In this document: positions 27,514 to 36,114 of the stretch, one piece after another
Numbering within the stretch: the first letter of the stretch is position 1
How the letters are laid out: every line of letters starts with the position of its first letter
DNA from: Salinisphaera sp002433465
GTDB lineage: Bacteria; Pseudomonadota; Gammaproteobacteria; Nevskiales; Salinisphaeraceae
Assembly (NCBI RefSeq): GCF_040361435.1
Contig: NZ_APNL01000001.1
Span: 124,001 to 188,000 of the forward strand
Direction of reading: 5' to 3'
Length of the DNA: 64,000 nucleotides
Translations under genes and position numbers: made by a program
Notes under the pieces: model-generated
The model's input: the letters and a program-made list of their open reading frames with translations, nothing else
Told to the model about the DNA's origin: nothing
Databases searched by the model: none

Positions 27514-27977
27514 GCGTCGAACCGCGCCAGCTCGTCGAGGTGCGCGCCATGCGCGCGCGCGACGTGCCCGCAGTGCTGGAAATCGAGCAGTTGTCGTATG
27601 GCTATCCCTGGAGCGAACGTATCTTCCACGACTGCCTGCGGGTGGGCTATCGCGGCTGGGTGGCCACCGACCTGAACGCGCGGGTGCTGGGCTATACCCT
27701 GCTGTCGGTCGCGGTGGATGAAGCCCACGTGCTCAATCTCTGCGTGGCCCCCGATGCACGCGGCCACGGCGTGGCCGACCGGCTGCTGGACGCGTTGATC
27801 GCCCAGGCGGCACGCGAGAACGCCGAGCGCGTTCTGCTGGAAGTCAGGCCCTCCAACAAGGCCGCACGGCGACTGTATAAACGCCGCGGTTTTCAACGCA
27901 TTGCCACCCGACCGGGCTACTATCCCTCGCCGGAGGGGCGTGAAGACGCCTTGTTGCTCGAACTGGCACTCGTCTAA
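27510..27977 (+). CDS. rimI: ribosomal protein S18-alanine N-acetyltransferase
   Basis: GNAT-fold enzyme that acetylates the N-terminal alanine of ribosomal protein S18. The 155-residue protein has the RimI start pattern (RARDVPAVLEIE...YPWSE), the acetyl-CoA binding motif VAPDARGHGVADRLL near residues 90-104, and the conserved EVRPSNKAARRLYKRRGF stretch. Its length is normal. It overlaps the uracil-DNA glycosylase gene by 4 bp. I place it as RimI rather than a generic GNAT because of these motifs and this neighbour. Confidence 0.92.
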   Translation: MSVEPRQLVEVRAMRARDVPAVLEIEQLSYGYPWSERIFHDCLRVGYRGWVATDLNARVLGYTLLSVAVDEAHVLNLCVAPDARGHGVADRLLDALIAQAARENAERVLLEVRPSNKAARRLYKRRGFQRIATRPGYYPSPEGREDALLLELALV

Positions 27978-27998
27978 CCGCAACCGGACTTTCAAGTA

Positions 27999-29264
27999 AT
28001 GATCGACTCGCGCGAGCGCCGGGCCCAGCTCGGCTGGGCCTTCTACGACTGGGCCAATTCCGCGTTCGCGACCACCGTCGTGGCCGGTTTCTTTCCTATC
28101 TTCTTCAAAAGCTACTGGAGCTCGGGGCACCCGGCGGAAACCAGCACGCTGCAGCTGGGCGTGGGCAGTGCCCTGGCCAGCCTGGTCGTGTTGTTCCTGG
28201 CGCCGTTGCTCGGCGCGGTGGCCGATCGCAGCCGGCGCAAGAAACCCTGGCTCGCCTTGGCTACGGCCATCGCAGTTGCCGCGACCGCGGGCCTGTTCTT
28301 CGTCGGCGAGGGGCAGTGGCTGTTTGCGCTCACGCTGTTCGTGATCGCCTCGGCCGCCTTCTTTCTGGCCATGGTGTTCTACGACAGTCTGATCGTCGAT
28401 GTCGCCAGTCCCGCAGACTACGACCGCGTGTCGGCGCTGGGCTACGGCCTGGGGTATCTCGGCGGCGGGCTGTTGCTGGCGGTGAACGTGGCAATGACGC
28501 TTTGGCCGGAGATGTTCGGTCTCGCCGACCGGGCCGCAGCGGTGCGCTGGGCGTTTCTGAGCGTGGCCGTATGGTGGGCGCTATTTTCCCTGCCGGTGTT
28601 CCTGTGGGTGGCCGAGACGCGCGAGCACGATACCCCCGGCGCCGGCCAGGCCATGCGCGAAGGCCTGGCCGAGCTGCGTCGTACCGCGCGGCGGATCTTT
28701 TCAGAAAAGCCGGTGTTCACCTTCCTGATCGCCTACTGGCTGTATATCGACGGCGTGCACACCATCATCCGTATGGCGGTGGATTTCGGCCTCAACCTCG
28801 GCTTCGGCGAAACGAGCCTGATCACCGCGCTGCTGCTCGTGCAGTTCATCGGCTTCCCGGCGGCGGTCGCGTTCGGGTGGCTGGCCTCGCGCTGGGATAC
28901 CAAGAAGGCGATCTATCTCGGCTTGGCCGTGTATGCGGCAGTCACCGCATGGGGCTATTTCCTTGCCCACGAATGGCAGTTTTATGTCATGGCCATGGTG
29001 ATCGGCCTGGTGCAGGGTGGGGTGCAGTCGCTCTCGCGCTCGTATTTCGCGCGCCTGATTCCCGAAGGCAGGGCGGGCGAGTACTTCGGCATCTACAACA
29101 TGATGGGCAAGTTCGCCGCCGTGATCGGCCCGCTGCTGGTCGGGGTGACGGCCGCGGCGACCGGCAGTGCGCGCCTGTCGATTCTGTCGGTATTGGTACT
29201 GTTCGTCGCCGGCGGTTGGTTGCTCACCCGAGTGGATGCGCGCGAGGCACCGAGCGCGGGTTGA
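27999..29264 (+). CDS. MFS transporter, UMF1/Atg22-like family
   Basis: A 421-residue major facilitator with about twelve membrane segments. The N-terminal signature FYDWANSAFATTV and the SLIVDVASPADYDRVSALGYGLGYLGGG segment place it in the UMF1 (unknown major facilitator 1) group related to vacuolar Atg22. The substrate is not known for most bacterial members. It starts 21 bp after rimI on the same strand and may share its transcript. Confidence 0.88.
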   Translation: MIDSRERRAQLGWAFYDWANSAFATTVVAGFFPIFFKSYWSSGHPAETSTLQLGVGSALASLVVLFLAPLLGAVADRSRRKKPWLALATAIAVAATAGLFFVGEGQWLFALTLFVIASAAFFLAMVFYDSLIVDVASPADYDRVSALGYGLGYLGGGLLLAVNVAMTLWPEMFGLADRAAAVRWAFLSVAVWWALFSLPVFLWVAETREHDTPGAGQAMREGLAELRRTARRIFSEKPVFTFLIAYWLYIDGVHTIIRMAVDFGLNLGFGETSLITALLLVQFIGFPAAVAFGWLASRWDTKKAIYLGLAVYAAVTAWGYFLAHEWQFYVMAMVIGLVQGGVQSLSRSYFARLIPEGRAGEYFGIYNMMGKFAAVIGPLLVGVTAAATGSARLSILSVLVLFVAGGWLLTRVDAREAPSAG

Positions 29265-29384
29265 TATGGACGTCCAGCCCGCGCCCGACTGGGCCCACAG
29301 CGATAGCGTTGCAGGCCACGTCTGAATCGATAACTGCGCTATGCTCGGCTTGGGGGAGTGCAGGGCAATTCAGGGGAGAGGTCG

Positions 29385-30332
29385 ATGTCGTGCCGCCGGC
29401 TGATAGCCAGTGTCTTTTTATGGGGCGGGCTGTGTCTCGTTGCGTTGTCGAGCCCGGCTCAACCGCAACAGATACGCTTTGATGCGCTGCGTGCGCGTAT
29501 CGACCACTGTCATTTCCGCCATATCGACGACGCACTGGATTACCAGAGCCAGGTGTTGATGATCTCGTTGGAGCTGCAGGACATGACGGCCATGAACGAC
29601 CGTCGGCGTCTGGCGAATCTCACGCACGACTTGATGGTCGCCTACCAGCGTCTGGACATGTATGTGCTCGCGTTGCCCATGTCCGAGCTGCTGACGGTCA
29701 TGGCGCCCGACAACAGTCATTATTGGCAAGACCATGCTTTTGGACTGGCAGAGGTCGGCAGGATCGATGAATCGTTCGAAGCCCTGCGGCGTTCGCTCGC
29801 GCTCGCCCCCGATGATCGTTTTTCGCTGATGATGTTGGGCGATCTCAAACTGCGCATCGGCGAGGACGAACTCGCGTTACCCGCCTACCAGCGCGCCTAC
29901 GAAAAAAGTGCGACCGACGCCGATCGACTGTATGCGCTGCTTTCACTCTACCCGCTCTGGCGCAGCACGGAGCCAGCGAGCGCCGACGACAAGCTCGCCG
30001 CTGCACTCGACGAGATCGACTCCGACGTATGGCCGCGTTCATTGGTCGAGGTGCTGGGTGGGCAACGCGCCAGCGCGGGCCTGGCCGAGGAGCTGTTCGA
30101 TGACGAATTGCTGGAGAGCTGTCGTTTCAGCCGAAACAGGCTGTTCGAAACCTTTTATCACGCGGCCAATCTTGCCTTGTCCAACGACGATCCCGCGACC
30201 GCTGTCACCCTGTATGGTCAGGCAGCCGAGCTGATTCCGGTCGGCGCCAATCGTGAATTGTTGCTCTTGGACAAACGCCTGTTCGACCTGGGCGCCGGCC
30301 CGCCCCCTGTGGCTATCGACGAAACCGAGTAA
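29385..30332 (+). CDS. secreted TPR-repeat protein of unknown function
   Basis: A 315-residue protein with a signal peptide (basic MSCRRL, then a hydrophobic stretch ending at LSSPAQPQ, probable cleavage after the Ala). The mature part is helical and TPR-like: the segment YWQDHAFGLAEVGRIDESFEALRRSLALAP is a clear TPR, followed by a second repeat and a C-terminal one (ETFYHAANLALSNDDPATAVTLYGQAAEL). The arrangement is reminiscent of NlpI-type TPR proteins, but there is no lipobox. I chose ATG 29385 because GGGGAGAGG lies just upstream and the signal peptide starts there; a GTG at 29358 is possible but less likely. Confidence 0.72.
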   Translation: MSCRRLIASVFLWGGLCLVALSSPAQPQQIRFDALRARIDHCHFRHIDDALDYQSQVLMISLELQDMTAMNDRRRLANLTHDLMVAYQRLDMYVLALPMSELLTVMAPDNSHYWQDHAFGLAEVGRIDESFEALRRSLALAPDDRFSLMMLGDLKLRIGEDELALPAYQRAYEKSATDADRLYALLSLYPLWRSTEPASADDKLAAALDEIDSDVWPRSLVEVLGGQRASAGLAEELFDDELLESCRFSRNRLFETFYHAANLALSNDDPATAVTLYGQAAELIPVGANRELLLLDKRLFDLGAGPPPVAIDETE

Positions 30333-30529
30333 CCCTCGTCAAGTCGGGTGCGGTCAACGATGCCGCCACCACCGTGGCGTCGTTCGGAGCGTAGATGCTT
30401 CCCGAGTTGTGGTGGTGGCACGGCGAACTCGGCCGCAGCACATTGGGTAAAAGTCTGCGCGCACGACGGTGTCGTACGGGGTTGACGTGGGCGATCCGTG
30501 CGCGCCTTTACAGCGACTGACGGCCGGGC

Positions 30530-30560
30530 TTGACCTCAAGTGAGGTTGAGCCGTTAATTT
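30530..30560 (+). promoter_or_regulatory. MerR/SoxR-type promoter upstream of the RidA-family gene
   Basis: TTGACC (30530-30535) and TAATTT (30555-30560) are separated by 19 bp, the overlong spacing typical of MerR-family promoters. Between them lies the dyad CTCAA-N6-TTGAG (30535-30539 and 30546-30550). Its centre is 7 bp into the spacer, the same geometry as the E. coli soxS promoter. The half-sites (CCTCAA/TTGAGC) resemble SoxR-type sites but are not perfect. No merR-family gene is in the window. Confidence 0.5.
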
Positions 30561-30594
30561 TCGCGCTCTTAAAGCCACGAGCGAGATTCAGTTG

Positions 30595-30987
30595 ATGGAC
30601 AAACAATACAGCCCCTGGAACCGTGACCTGTTCGCCGATTGCGCCGTCTGCAACATCGGCGCCGCCGACATGATCTTCGTGTCCGGCATGGGGTCGGAAG
30701 ATGTCGACACCGGGGAAACCCTTTACCCCGGCGATATCGAGGCCCAGGCACGCTATGCCTACGATCGGATCGTGACCATTCTGGAAAACAATGATTCCGG
30801 GCTTGGCGAAGTGGCGCGGGTGGTGGCCTACCTCACCGACATGCGCCACAAGGACGTCTACGAACACGTGCAGGGTGAATACTTCGCGGGCCTGAAGATG
30901 CCGGTGCATTCGCTGGTTCAAGTCAGCGCGCTGGCCTGGCCCGAGATGCTCGTCGAGGTGGAAGTCACCGCCGTGCATCCGCACTGA
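30595..30987 (+). CDS. RidA/YjgF family protein without the catalytic arginine
   Basis: A 130-residue protein of the YjgF/YER057c/UK114 fold, normally a trimer. The core pattern FVSGMGS, QARYAYDRI, VVAYLTDM and VEVEVTAV is clear. Canonical RidA uses Arg105 in the PARSxVQV motif to bind and deaminate 2-aminoacrylate; here the equivalent is His105 (MPVHSLVQV). It therefore probably belongs to one of the Rid subfamilies lacking this activity, and its function is unknown. ATG 30595 is preceded by an in-frame TTG (30592), and the ribosome binding site is weak. A MerR-type promoter lies upstream. Confidence 0.85.
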   Translation: MDKQYSPWNRDLFADCAVCNIGAADMIFVSGMGSEDVDTGETLYPGDIEAQARYAYDRIVTILENNDSGLGEVARVVAYLTDMRHKDVYEHVQGEYFAGLKMPVHSLVQVSALAWPEMLVEVEVTAVHPH

Positions 30988-31006
30988 GCGGCCCATGCCG
31001 TATTGC

Positions 31007-31032
31007 CCGCGCCGAACATCGCATCGGCGCGG
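31007..31032. other. hairpin between the convergent RidA-family and Nudix genes
   Basis: Perfect 9-bp GC arms (31007-31015 with 31024-31032) around an 8-base loop lie between two converging stop codons. There is no T-tract on either strand, so it may be a transcript end protector rather than a true terminator. Confidence 0.4.
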
Positions 31033-31041
31033 CGCAGCACG

Positions 31042-31602
31042 TCAGGGCTGATCGGGTGGTCTGTTCATCCAGGCTTTCACCGCCGCGGGTAACTCGCGCG
31101 GCTGGGGATCGTAGCCCTGCGACCGCAGCCAGTCGCGTACCGCCAGGCCCGTGCCGCCCGGCCAGAACTCGGCCTCGGCTTTTTCTACATGGAAATAGTC
31201 GACCAGTTCCGGATCGAGGGTGATTTCGCCCTCGCCGATCAGGTGGTAGGCCAGCAGCAGCTGGTTCTTGCGGGCAAAGCCGTAGGCGCCGACGAAGCTC
31301 GTAATCCGTGTCTGAATGCCGAGTTCTTCGGCCACTTCGCGCACGATGCCTTCTGCCGGCGTTTCGCGCGGTTCCAGAAAACCCGTGACCAGTCCATACA
31401 TGCCCTCAGGCCAGAGGGCGTTGCGGGCAAAGACGAGCTTGCCTTCGTGCTCGACGATGCCGGCGACAACGGGTACGGGGTTATCCCAGAACACATAGCC
31501 GCAGCGATCGTCGGAACAGACCAGACGCTCGAAATCGTTGACTTCGCGGCATACGAGCGGGCTTGCACAGACAGGGCAGAAGCGGCGGGGATCGGTCATC
31601 AT
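31042..31602 (-). CDS. Nudix hydrolase with N-terminal zinc ribbon
   Basis: A 186-residue protein. An N-terminal zinc ribbon (Cys9, Cys12, Cys29, Cys34) is followed by a Nudix fold. The Nudix box G-x5-E-x7-R-E-U-x-E-E-x-G-U is complete: Gly74, Glu80, Arg88, Glu89, Glu92, Glu93, Gly95. The ribbon plus Nudix order resembles NudC-like proteins but is shorter, so NADH pyrophosphatase activity cannot be assumed; the substrate is a nucleoside diphosphate derivative of unknown kind. The start overlaps the stop of the transglutaminase gene (ATGA), making it the last gene of the moxR operon. Confidence 0.88.
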   Translation of the reverse strand: MMTDPRRFCPVCASPLVCREVNDFERLVCSDDRCGYVFWDNPVPVVAGIVEHEGKLVFARNALWPEGMYGLVTGFLEPRETPAEGIVREVAEELGIQTRITSFVGAYGFARKNQLLLAYHLIGEGEITLDPELVDYFHVEKAEAEFWPGGTGLAVRDWLRSQGYDPQPRELPAAVKAWMNRPPDQP

Positions 31603-33629
31603 GGATTCCTTGCAAGACGGCTTTGTCGCCCCGGTTTACCCGGCCGGAATGACCGCGCGGCAGCGATGAAGGCCGCACGATCGGCCGGCTGGCTCGCATG
31701 TTCCGGCGCATAGCGCAGCCGCGTGTACTGAGCCGCGAGCGATTGCAGATCATCGGCCAGGTCGGTGCGTAACGCGGCGATGCGATCGGCATAGGCCCGC
31801 GCGCCTTCATCGCCGCGACGCGGGTAGCCGATACGCGTGAGCCGGGCACAGACATCGCGCCAGGCCGCAACCACCGCATCCGTATCTGTAACACGCCGCC
31901 CGCGCCAGGCGATACCGACCGACACCAGCGCCAGCAGTGCGACCACGCCGGCAGTCAACGCCAGCAGCGGTTTGCCCCAGCCGCCGCCCAGGCCGAGCAG
32001 ATCCAGCATGCGCTGCTGCAGCTGGGGGCCATAGGCCAGAAACCAGCGGTTCCAGCCGGCATTGATGCCGTCCCATAGCATCTGTACGCGATACCAGGCA
32101 TCGCCGCTGGCGCGGGCCATATAGGGCAGCGACGCGCGATCGTCGATGGAAGCCGCCACGCCTGCTTCGATACGCCCCGGTGCGACCGCGGCGGTGGGGT
32201 CGACCCGAACCCAGCCGCGCCCGGCCAGCCAGACTTCGGCCCAGGCATGCGCATCGGAATTGCGTACCAGCCAGTAATCGCCGACCGTCGCTCTTTCGGC
32301 GCCCTGATAGCCGGTAACCACCCGGGCCGGCACGCCGGCGGCGCGCATCAGAAACGTAAACGCGCCGGCGTAGTGTTCGCAGAAGCCGGCCAGGGTGTCG
32401 AACAGGAAATCGTCCACGCTGGCGTTATCGCGGGTCGCCGGCGGTCTGAGCGTATAGCGATAGGGCTGCTGACGAAAACGTCGCAGCGCGGCATCGACAA
32501 TCGCGGCCGGCTCGCGATACTCGGCATGCCAGCGGGTGGCAAGCGCCCGAGCCTGCGGGTTGCCTTCGACCGGCAGCAGCAGCGCGCGGCGGCGCGTGCG
32601 CGCATCCAGGTCGGGATCGAGCACGCCACCGACGATGGAGGTCGTGCGATAGCGCATACGCTCGTTGACGTCGTCCTTCGCGGTAAGCGTTGCCCCGGCG
32701 TCGAGCCGGCTTGCCGTGTCGGCTGCCAGCGGTACATCGAGGGCGATCAGCCAGTCGTGGCGGGTCGGTTCCAGGGTTATATCCACGGCCTGGCGGCTGC
32801 CGCTGCCGGGCGCTAGCCGGGCCGGGGGCAGGCGCCGGTCGGCATCGTTACGCGACCAGGTACGCCCGTCGAAGTCCCAGAGCACCGGCCCGCGCCAGTA
32901 GCGCTGTGCAGGCGGCACGGGCCCGTCGACAAACCGAACGCGCAGCGCCACCCCGCCATCCAGCGCAAGGTTGGTGAGGCTGCCCGGCGGCATGCTTTCG
33001 GACAGGCCGGTACGGGCCTGGGCGCCGGCATCCGAGGGCAGCCCCCAGATAGGCCCCGGAATACGCGGAAACAACACGAACAGAAGCACCGCGACGGGCA
33101 GCGCCTGGGCCAGCAGCTTTGCGCTTTCGCCCAGGGTCGAACGCGGCGTGCCGGCACTGGCCACGTCGACGAAAGCGGCGATCAGCACCCAGCTGCCCAC
33201 CACCAGATACAGAGCCATCGCCAGGCTCTGGGAAAACAGAAACTGGGTCGCCAGCAGAAAACAGGTCAACGACAGAAACACCATCGCATCGCGATGGGTT
33301 CGGATCTCGCAAAGCTTGAGGGCGAGTAGCAGTACCAGCAGCGACACGCCGGCTTCCTGGCCGTTCACCCGTCCGAAGCCGGCGAACACGGCACCGAAGG
33401 CGGCCGCGGCAAGCACGAACCGCAGCCAGCGGCCGGGCAGCGGCCATTCGCGCAGAGCGCCCACGAACTGCCAGGCCATGATCGGCACGGCCAGCGCGAG
33501 TACCCAGATCGGCAGATGCAGGGCGTGTGGAATCGCCACCAGGCTCAAGCAGACCACCAGCCGCAGCCGCTGGCCGGCATCCGGTGCGTTGGAAAATTCG
33601 CCCGCAGCGGTCTGGGTCGATGCGTTCAT
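31599..33629 (-). CDS. transglutaminase-like membrane protein (TgpA/DUF3488 type)
   Basis: A 676-residue protein. The N-terminal part has about six hydrophobic segments (DUF3488). A periplasmic transglutaminase-like domain follows with the Cys-His-Asp triad visible: Cys417 in GFCEHYAGAF, then NSDAHAWAEVW, then VDPTAAV. A further membrane segment (near residues 560-580) precedes a cytoplasmic tail (DUF4129-like). Pseudomonas TgpA is an essential protein of this type. It lies in the common moxR-DUF58-transglutaminase operon and overlaps both neighbours by 4 bp. Confidence 0.9.
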   Translation of the reverse strand: MNASTQTAAGEFSNAPDAGQRLRLVVCLSLVAIPHALHLPIWVLALAVPIMAWQFVGALREWPLPGRWLRFVLAAAAFGAVFAGFGRVNGQEAGVSLLVLLLALKLCEIRTHRDAMVFLSLTCFLLATQFLFSQSLAMALYLVVGSWVLIAAFVDVASAGTPRSTLGESAKLLAQALPVAVLLFVLFPRIPGPIWGLPSDAGAQARTGLSESMPPGSLTNLALDGGVALRVRFVDGPVPPAQRYWRGPVLWDFDGRTWSRNDADRRLPPARLAPGSGSRQAVDITLEPTRHDWLIALDVPLAADTASRLDAGATLTAKDDVNERMRYRTTSIVGGVLDPDLDARTRRRALLLPVEGNPQARALATRWHAEYREPAAIVDAALRRFRQQPYRYTLRPPATRDNASVDDFLFDTLAGFCEHYAGAFTFLMRAAGVPARVVTGYQGAERATVGDYWLVRNSDAHAWAEVWLAGRGWVRVDPTAAVAPGRIEAGVAASIDDRASLPYMARASGDAWYRVQMLWDGINAGWNRWFLAYGPQLQQRMLDLLGLGGGWGKPLLALTAGVVALLALVSVGIAWRGRRVTDTDAVVAAWRDVCARLTRIGYPRRGDEGARAYADRIAALRTDLADDLQSLAAQYTRLRYAPEHASQPADRAAFIAAARSFRPGKPGRQSRLARNP

Positions 33630-34582
33630 GCCAGGGCCAATGCACGCAGGCAGGCCAGGCGATGGGCCGGGCCTTGATCGGGGCCGAGCCGTTGTGCGTT
33701 CACCTGCAGGCCATAGGCAATGCCGCTGCGCTCGGCGACCACCACCCAGCGGGCAAGCTGGGATAGCCGCGCCTCGCGATCGTTCGTGCCGAGGCGGTCT
33801 TCATCGAGCCAAACGGCTTCACTCTGGCGGTCGGCGTATTCCCGCATGCGTAGATCGTCGCTGCGTGCGCTGGCCTTCCAGTCGATATGACGCGGTGAAT
33901 CGCCGGGCACGTAGTCGCGATGGCCCAGGAACTCGTCCGTGCCCCTGCGGGCCAACTGTCGAGTCGAGCGGGTGTCGCCCGCGCCGCGCGGCAGCCGGTC
34001 GTGGCCGGCGCAGCGCGGATAGACCAGCACCTGGGTATTCGGCTGCAGCCAGGTCCAGGCGCGAAAAAGCCCGACCGGATAGATGCTTTCGATACGCAGG
34101 CGCGGACAGGGGCAGCGCCCGCGTGCGTCGGTGACCTGTTCGATCGTCACCATCCGGCTTTCGCCGGGGCCGATATCGATCTGGCCGGTCGCGCCGCGAC
34201 CGTCGGCGCTGACCCGCAACGCCCGGCGGCGGCGCCCGCCGGTGGCTTCAAGGCTGAGCTCGAATGCCAGCGTATCGCCGGCGAACACCGGTGAGGCATG
34301 GATAGCCTGCAGACGCAGGCCCACCAGATTGGCATGGGCATGGTGCATCGACACCAGGGCCACGGCGGCCAGCCAGAACGTCAGCGCAAAGGCGAGGCTG
34401 TTGCTGTAGTTGGTCGCGCCCAGCAGCATGACCAGCAGCAGCACGGCGAACACCACGCCGTTGCGCGTGGGCAGGATATACACCCGCCGTCGCGACACCC
34501 GCAGCGGCAGGCTGCGCGGTGGATTGCGTCGCTCTATGAAGCGCGTGCGTAGCGTGCGCGCATGACGGCGAAGCGCGGCCAT
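33626..34582 (-). CDS. DUF58 domain protein
   Basis: A 318-residue protein with two hydrophobic segments near the N-terminus (about residues 40-75) and the DUF58 core YVPGDSPRHIDWKASAR, a region related to von Willebrand A domains. It is the usual partner of MoxR ATPases, which are thought to act as chaperones for VWA-type proteins. I chose ATG 34582: it gives the usual N-terminus (MAALRRHAR...RVYILPTRNGV). The same frame is open to 35680 but there runs antisense-like through moxR and is not coding. The stop overlaps the transglutaminase start by 4 bp. Confidence 0.9.
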   Translation of the reverse strand: MAALRRHARTLRTRFIERRNPPRSLPLRVSRRRVYILPTRNGVVFAVLLLVMLLGATNYSNSLAFALTFWLAAVALVSMHHAHANLVGLRLQAIHASPVFAGDTLAFELSLEATGGRRRRALRVSADGRGATGQIDIGPGESRMVTIEQVTDARGRCPCPRLRIESIYPVGLFRAWTWLQPNTQVLVYPRCAGHDRLPRGAGDTRSTRQLARRGTDEFLGHRDYVPGDSPRHIDWKASARSDDLRMREYADRQSEAVWLDEDRLGTNDREARLSQLARWVVVAERSGIAYGLQVNAQRLGPDQGPAHRLACLRALALA

Positions 34583-34638
34583 GTTCAGTTCTTGCCGCGC
34601 CAGGTCCAAGCCGAAAAGTCTGCGACGCCCGTCACGCG

Positions 34639-35601
34639 CTAGATGACCCCGACCTGTTCGCGCATCAGCGTGGAGGCACGCCCTTCGCCGGCATCGCGGC
34701 GGGTCAGGCGATGATCGACCACCGCGGGCAATACCGCCTGAATATCTTCCGGTATGACGTAATCGCGGGCGTCCTGCAGCGCCCAGGCCTGGGCGGCACG
34801 CCGCAGTGCGAGCCCCGCGCGCGGCGACAGGCCCTGTTCGAACACCCCGCGGCGGCGGCTGAACTCGATCAGCTCGAGCAGATAGTCGAGAACCGCGTCG
34901 CGAGTATGCACCGCACGGACCGCGGCCTGCCAGACGCCCAGCTGGGTGGCATCGGCTACGGGCGCGATCGCGGCGGTGCTGTCGCGCTCGCCCGCGAGCA
35001 GACGGCGTTCGGCGGTGCGCGGCGGGTAGCCCACTTCGATACGCATCAAAAAGCGGTCGAGCTGGCTGTCCGGCAGGGCGAACGTGCCGCTCTGGTCGAG
35101 CGGGTTCTGGGTGGCGATGACGTTGAACGGCTGCGGCAAGGCCCGGGTACGCCCTTCGATGGTGACCTGGCGTTCGGCCATGGCCTCGAGCAGCGCGCTT
35201 TGCGTACGCGGACTGGCACGATTGATTTCGTCGGCCAGCACGAGCTGGGCAAAGATCGGCCCGGCGTTGAACGTGAAGGCCGCCTCGCCGCGGTCGTAGA
35301 CCGAGACACCCAGAATATCGCTGGGCATCAGATCGCTGGTGAACTGGATACGCGCAAAGCGCAGCCCCAGCGCGTCGGCCAGGCCATGAGCGAGGGTGGT
35401 CTTGCCTACGCCCGGCACGTCTTCGATGAGCAGATGGCCGTCGGCCAGCAGGCAGGCCAGGGCCAGGCGAATACGATCGTCCTTGCCAAATACCCGGGTG
35501 GCGACCGCGCTGCGCACGTCGGCGAGCCGGCGGGCGATATCGGCGCTCTGGAGCGGAGCGGGCGCAGGTTGGGCGGCGTCGGCTGGTGCAGTCGGCGGCA
35601 T
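34639..35601 (-). CDS. MoxR-family AAA+ ATPase
   Basis: A 320-residue AAA+ ATPase, first gene of the operon. Walker A is GVGKTTLAHG beginning at Gly64-Lys67, Walker B is LVLADEINRASPRTQSALLEAM, and the sensor 1 motif FNVIATQNP follows. The C-terminal AAA lid domain has the GLSPRAGLAL motif of MoxR proteins. These ATPases assemble or activate VWA/DUF58 partners, here encoded next. The first 18 residues are Ala/Pro-rich. The 500-bp stretch upstream has no gene and presumably holds the operon promoter. Confidence 0.93.
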   Translation of the reverse strand: MPPTAPADAAQPAPAPLQSADIARRLADVRSAVATRVFGKDDRIRLALACLLADGHLLIEDVPGVGKTTLAHGLADALGLRFARIQFTSDLMPSDILGVSVYDRGEAAFTFNAGPIFAQLVLADEINRASPRTQSALLEAMAERQVTIEGRTRALPQPFNVIATQNPLDQSGTFALPDSQLDRFLMRIEVGYPPRTAERRLLAGERDSTAAIAPVADATQLGVWQAAVRAVHTRDAVLDYLLELIEFSRRRGVFEQGLSPRAGLALRRAAQAWALQDARDYVIPEDIQAVLPAVVDHRLTRRDAGEGRASTLMREQVGVI

Positions 35602-36114
35602 GGGCGAACCGGGCTCGGAAAAAGGCGCGATGGAACCAGATTACCGAATAAGCGTGCATCGCGACACGTTCGGCACGCACCGTGGCGCGCTTCTATCGGT
35701 TACGCGGCTGCCCCCTGCCGCGATGCGGGCCATGCCGGCAAACTCGAAATGCCCGGCGTCCGCAAACGAACGCGAACACACGCAAATCGGGCAAGAGGGC
35801 GATCGCTCGAAGGCCGGCTAGCCTGCGGTTCAGGTCGCACTCCCAACGCGGTCGGCACGAAATGTATGCGGATTTCGGTCGTTGACCGTCAGATGGCGAT
35901 GTTTTTCGAGTGCCACCAGGATTTCGCAAACTACATATGAACGAGCGGGGCACATGCGCCCGACGACAGCGAACGATCACGATGATCTGTGTGATCTGCG
36001 GACAGTCTTGCCTTGCGAGAGTGAAGCCCGGCGCCCGACCCAGGCGCTCAGCCGGCCGGGTCGCGCTAAACGCAGGGTCACGACGCCTGCGGCTTGCGGT
36101 TTCGTAACGCGGTC
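35602..36114. other. intergenic region without a supported gene
   Basis: About 510 bp between the moxR start and the fxsA end. Several short open frames exist in all frames, but none has a ribosome binding site, recognisable sequence or typical codon bias. There are scattered short inverted repeats (for example CGACCC and GGGTCG arms near 36030-36060). I see no tRNA, RNA gene or clear promoter. Confidence 0.4.

Noticed and set aside
34583..35680. N-terminal extension of the DUF58 frame to 684 codons, suggesting a giant fusion
   Set aside because: The extension overlaps moxR on the same strand in another frame. It is Arg/Pro-rich with no motifs, whereas the moxR frame is clearly coding.
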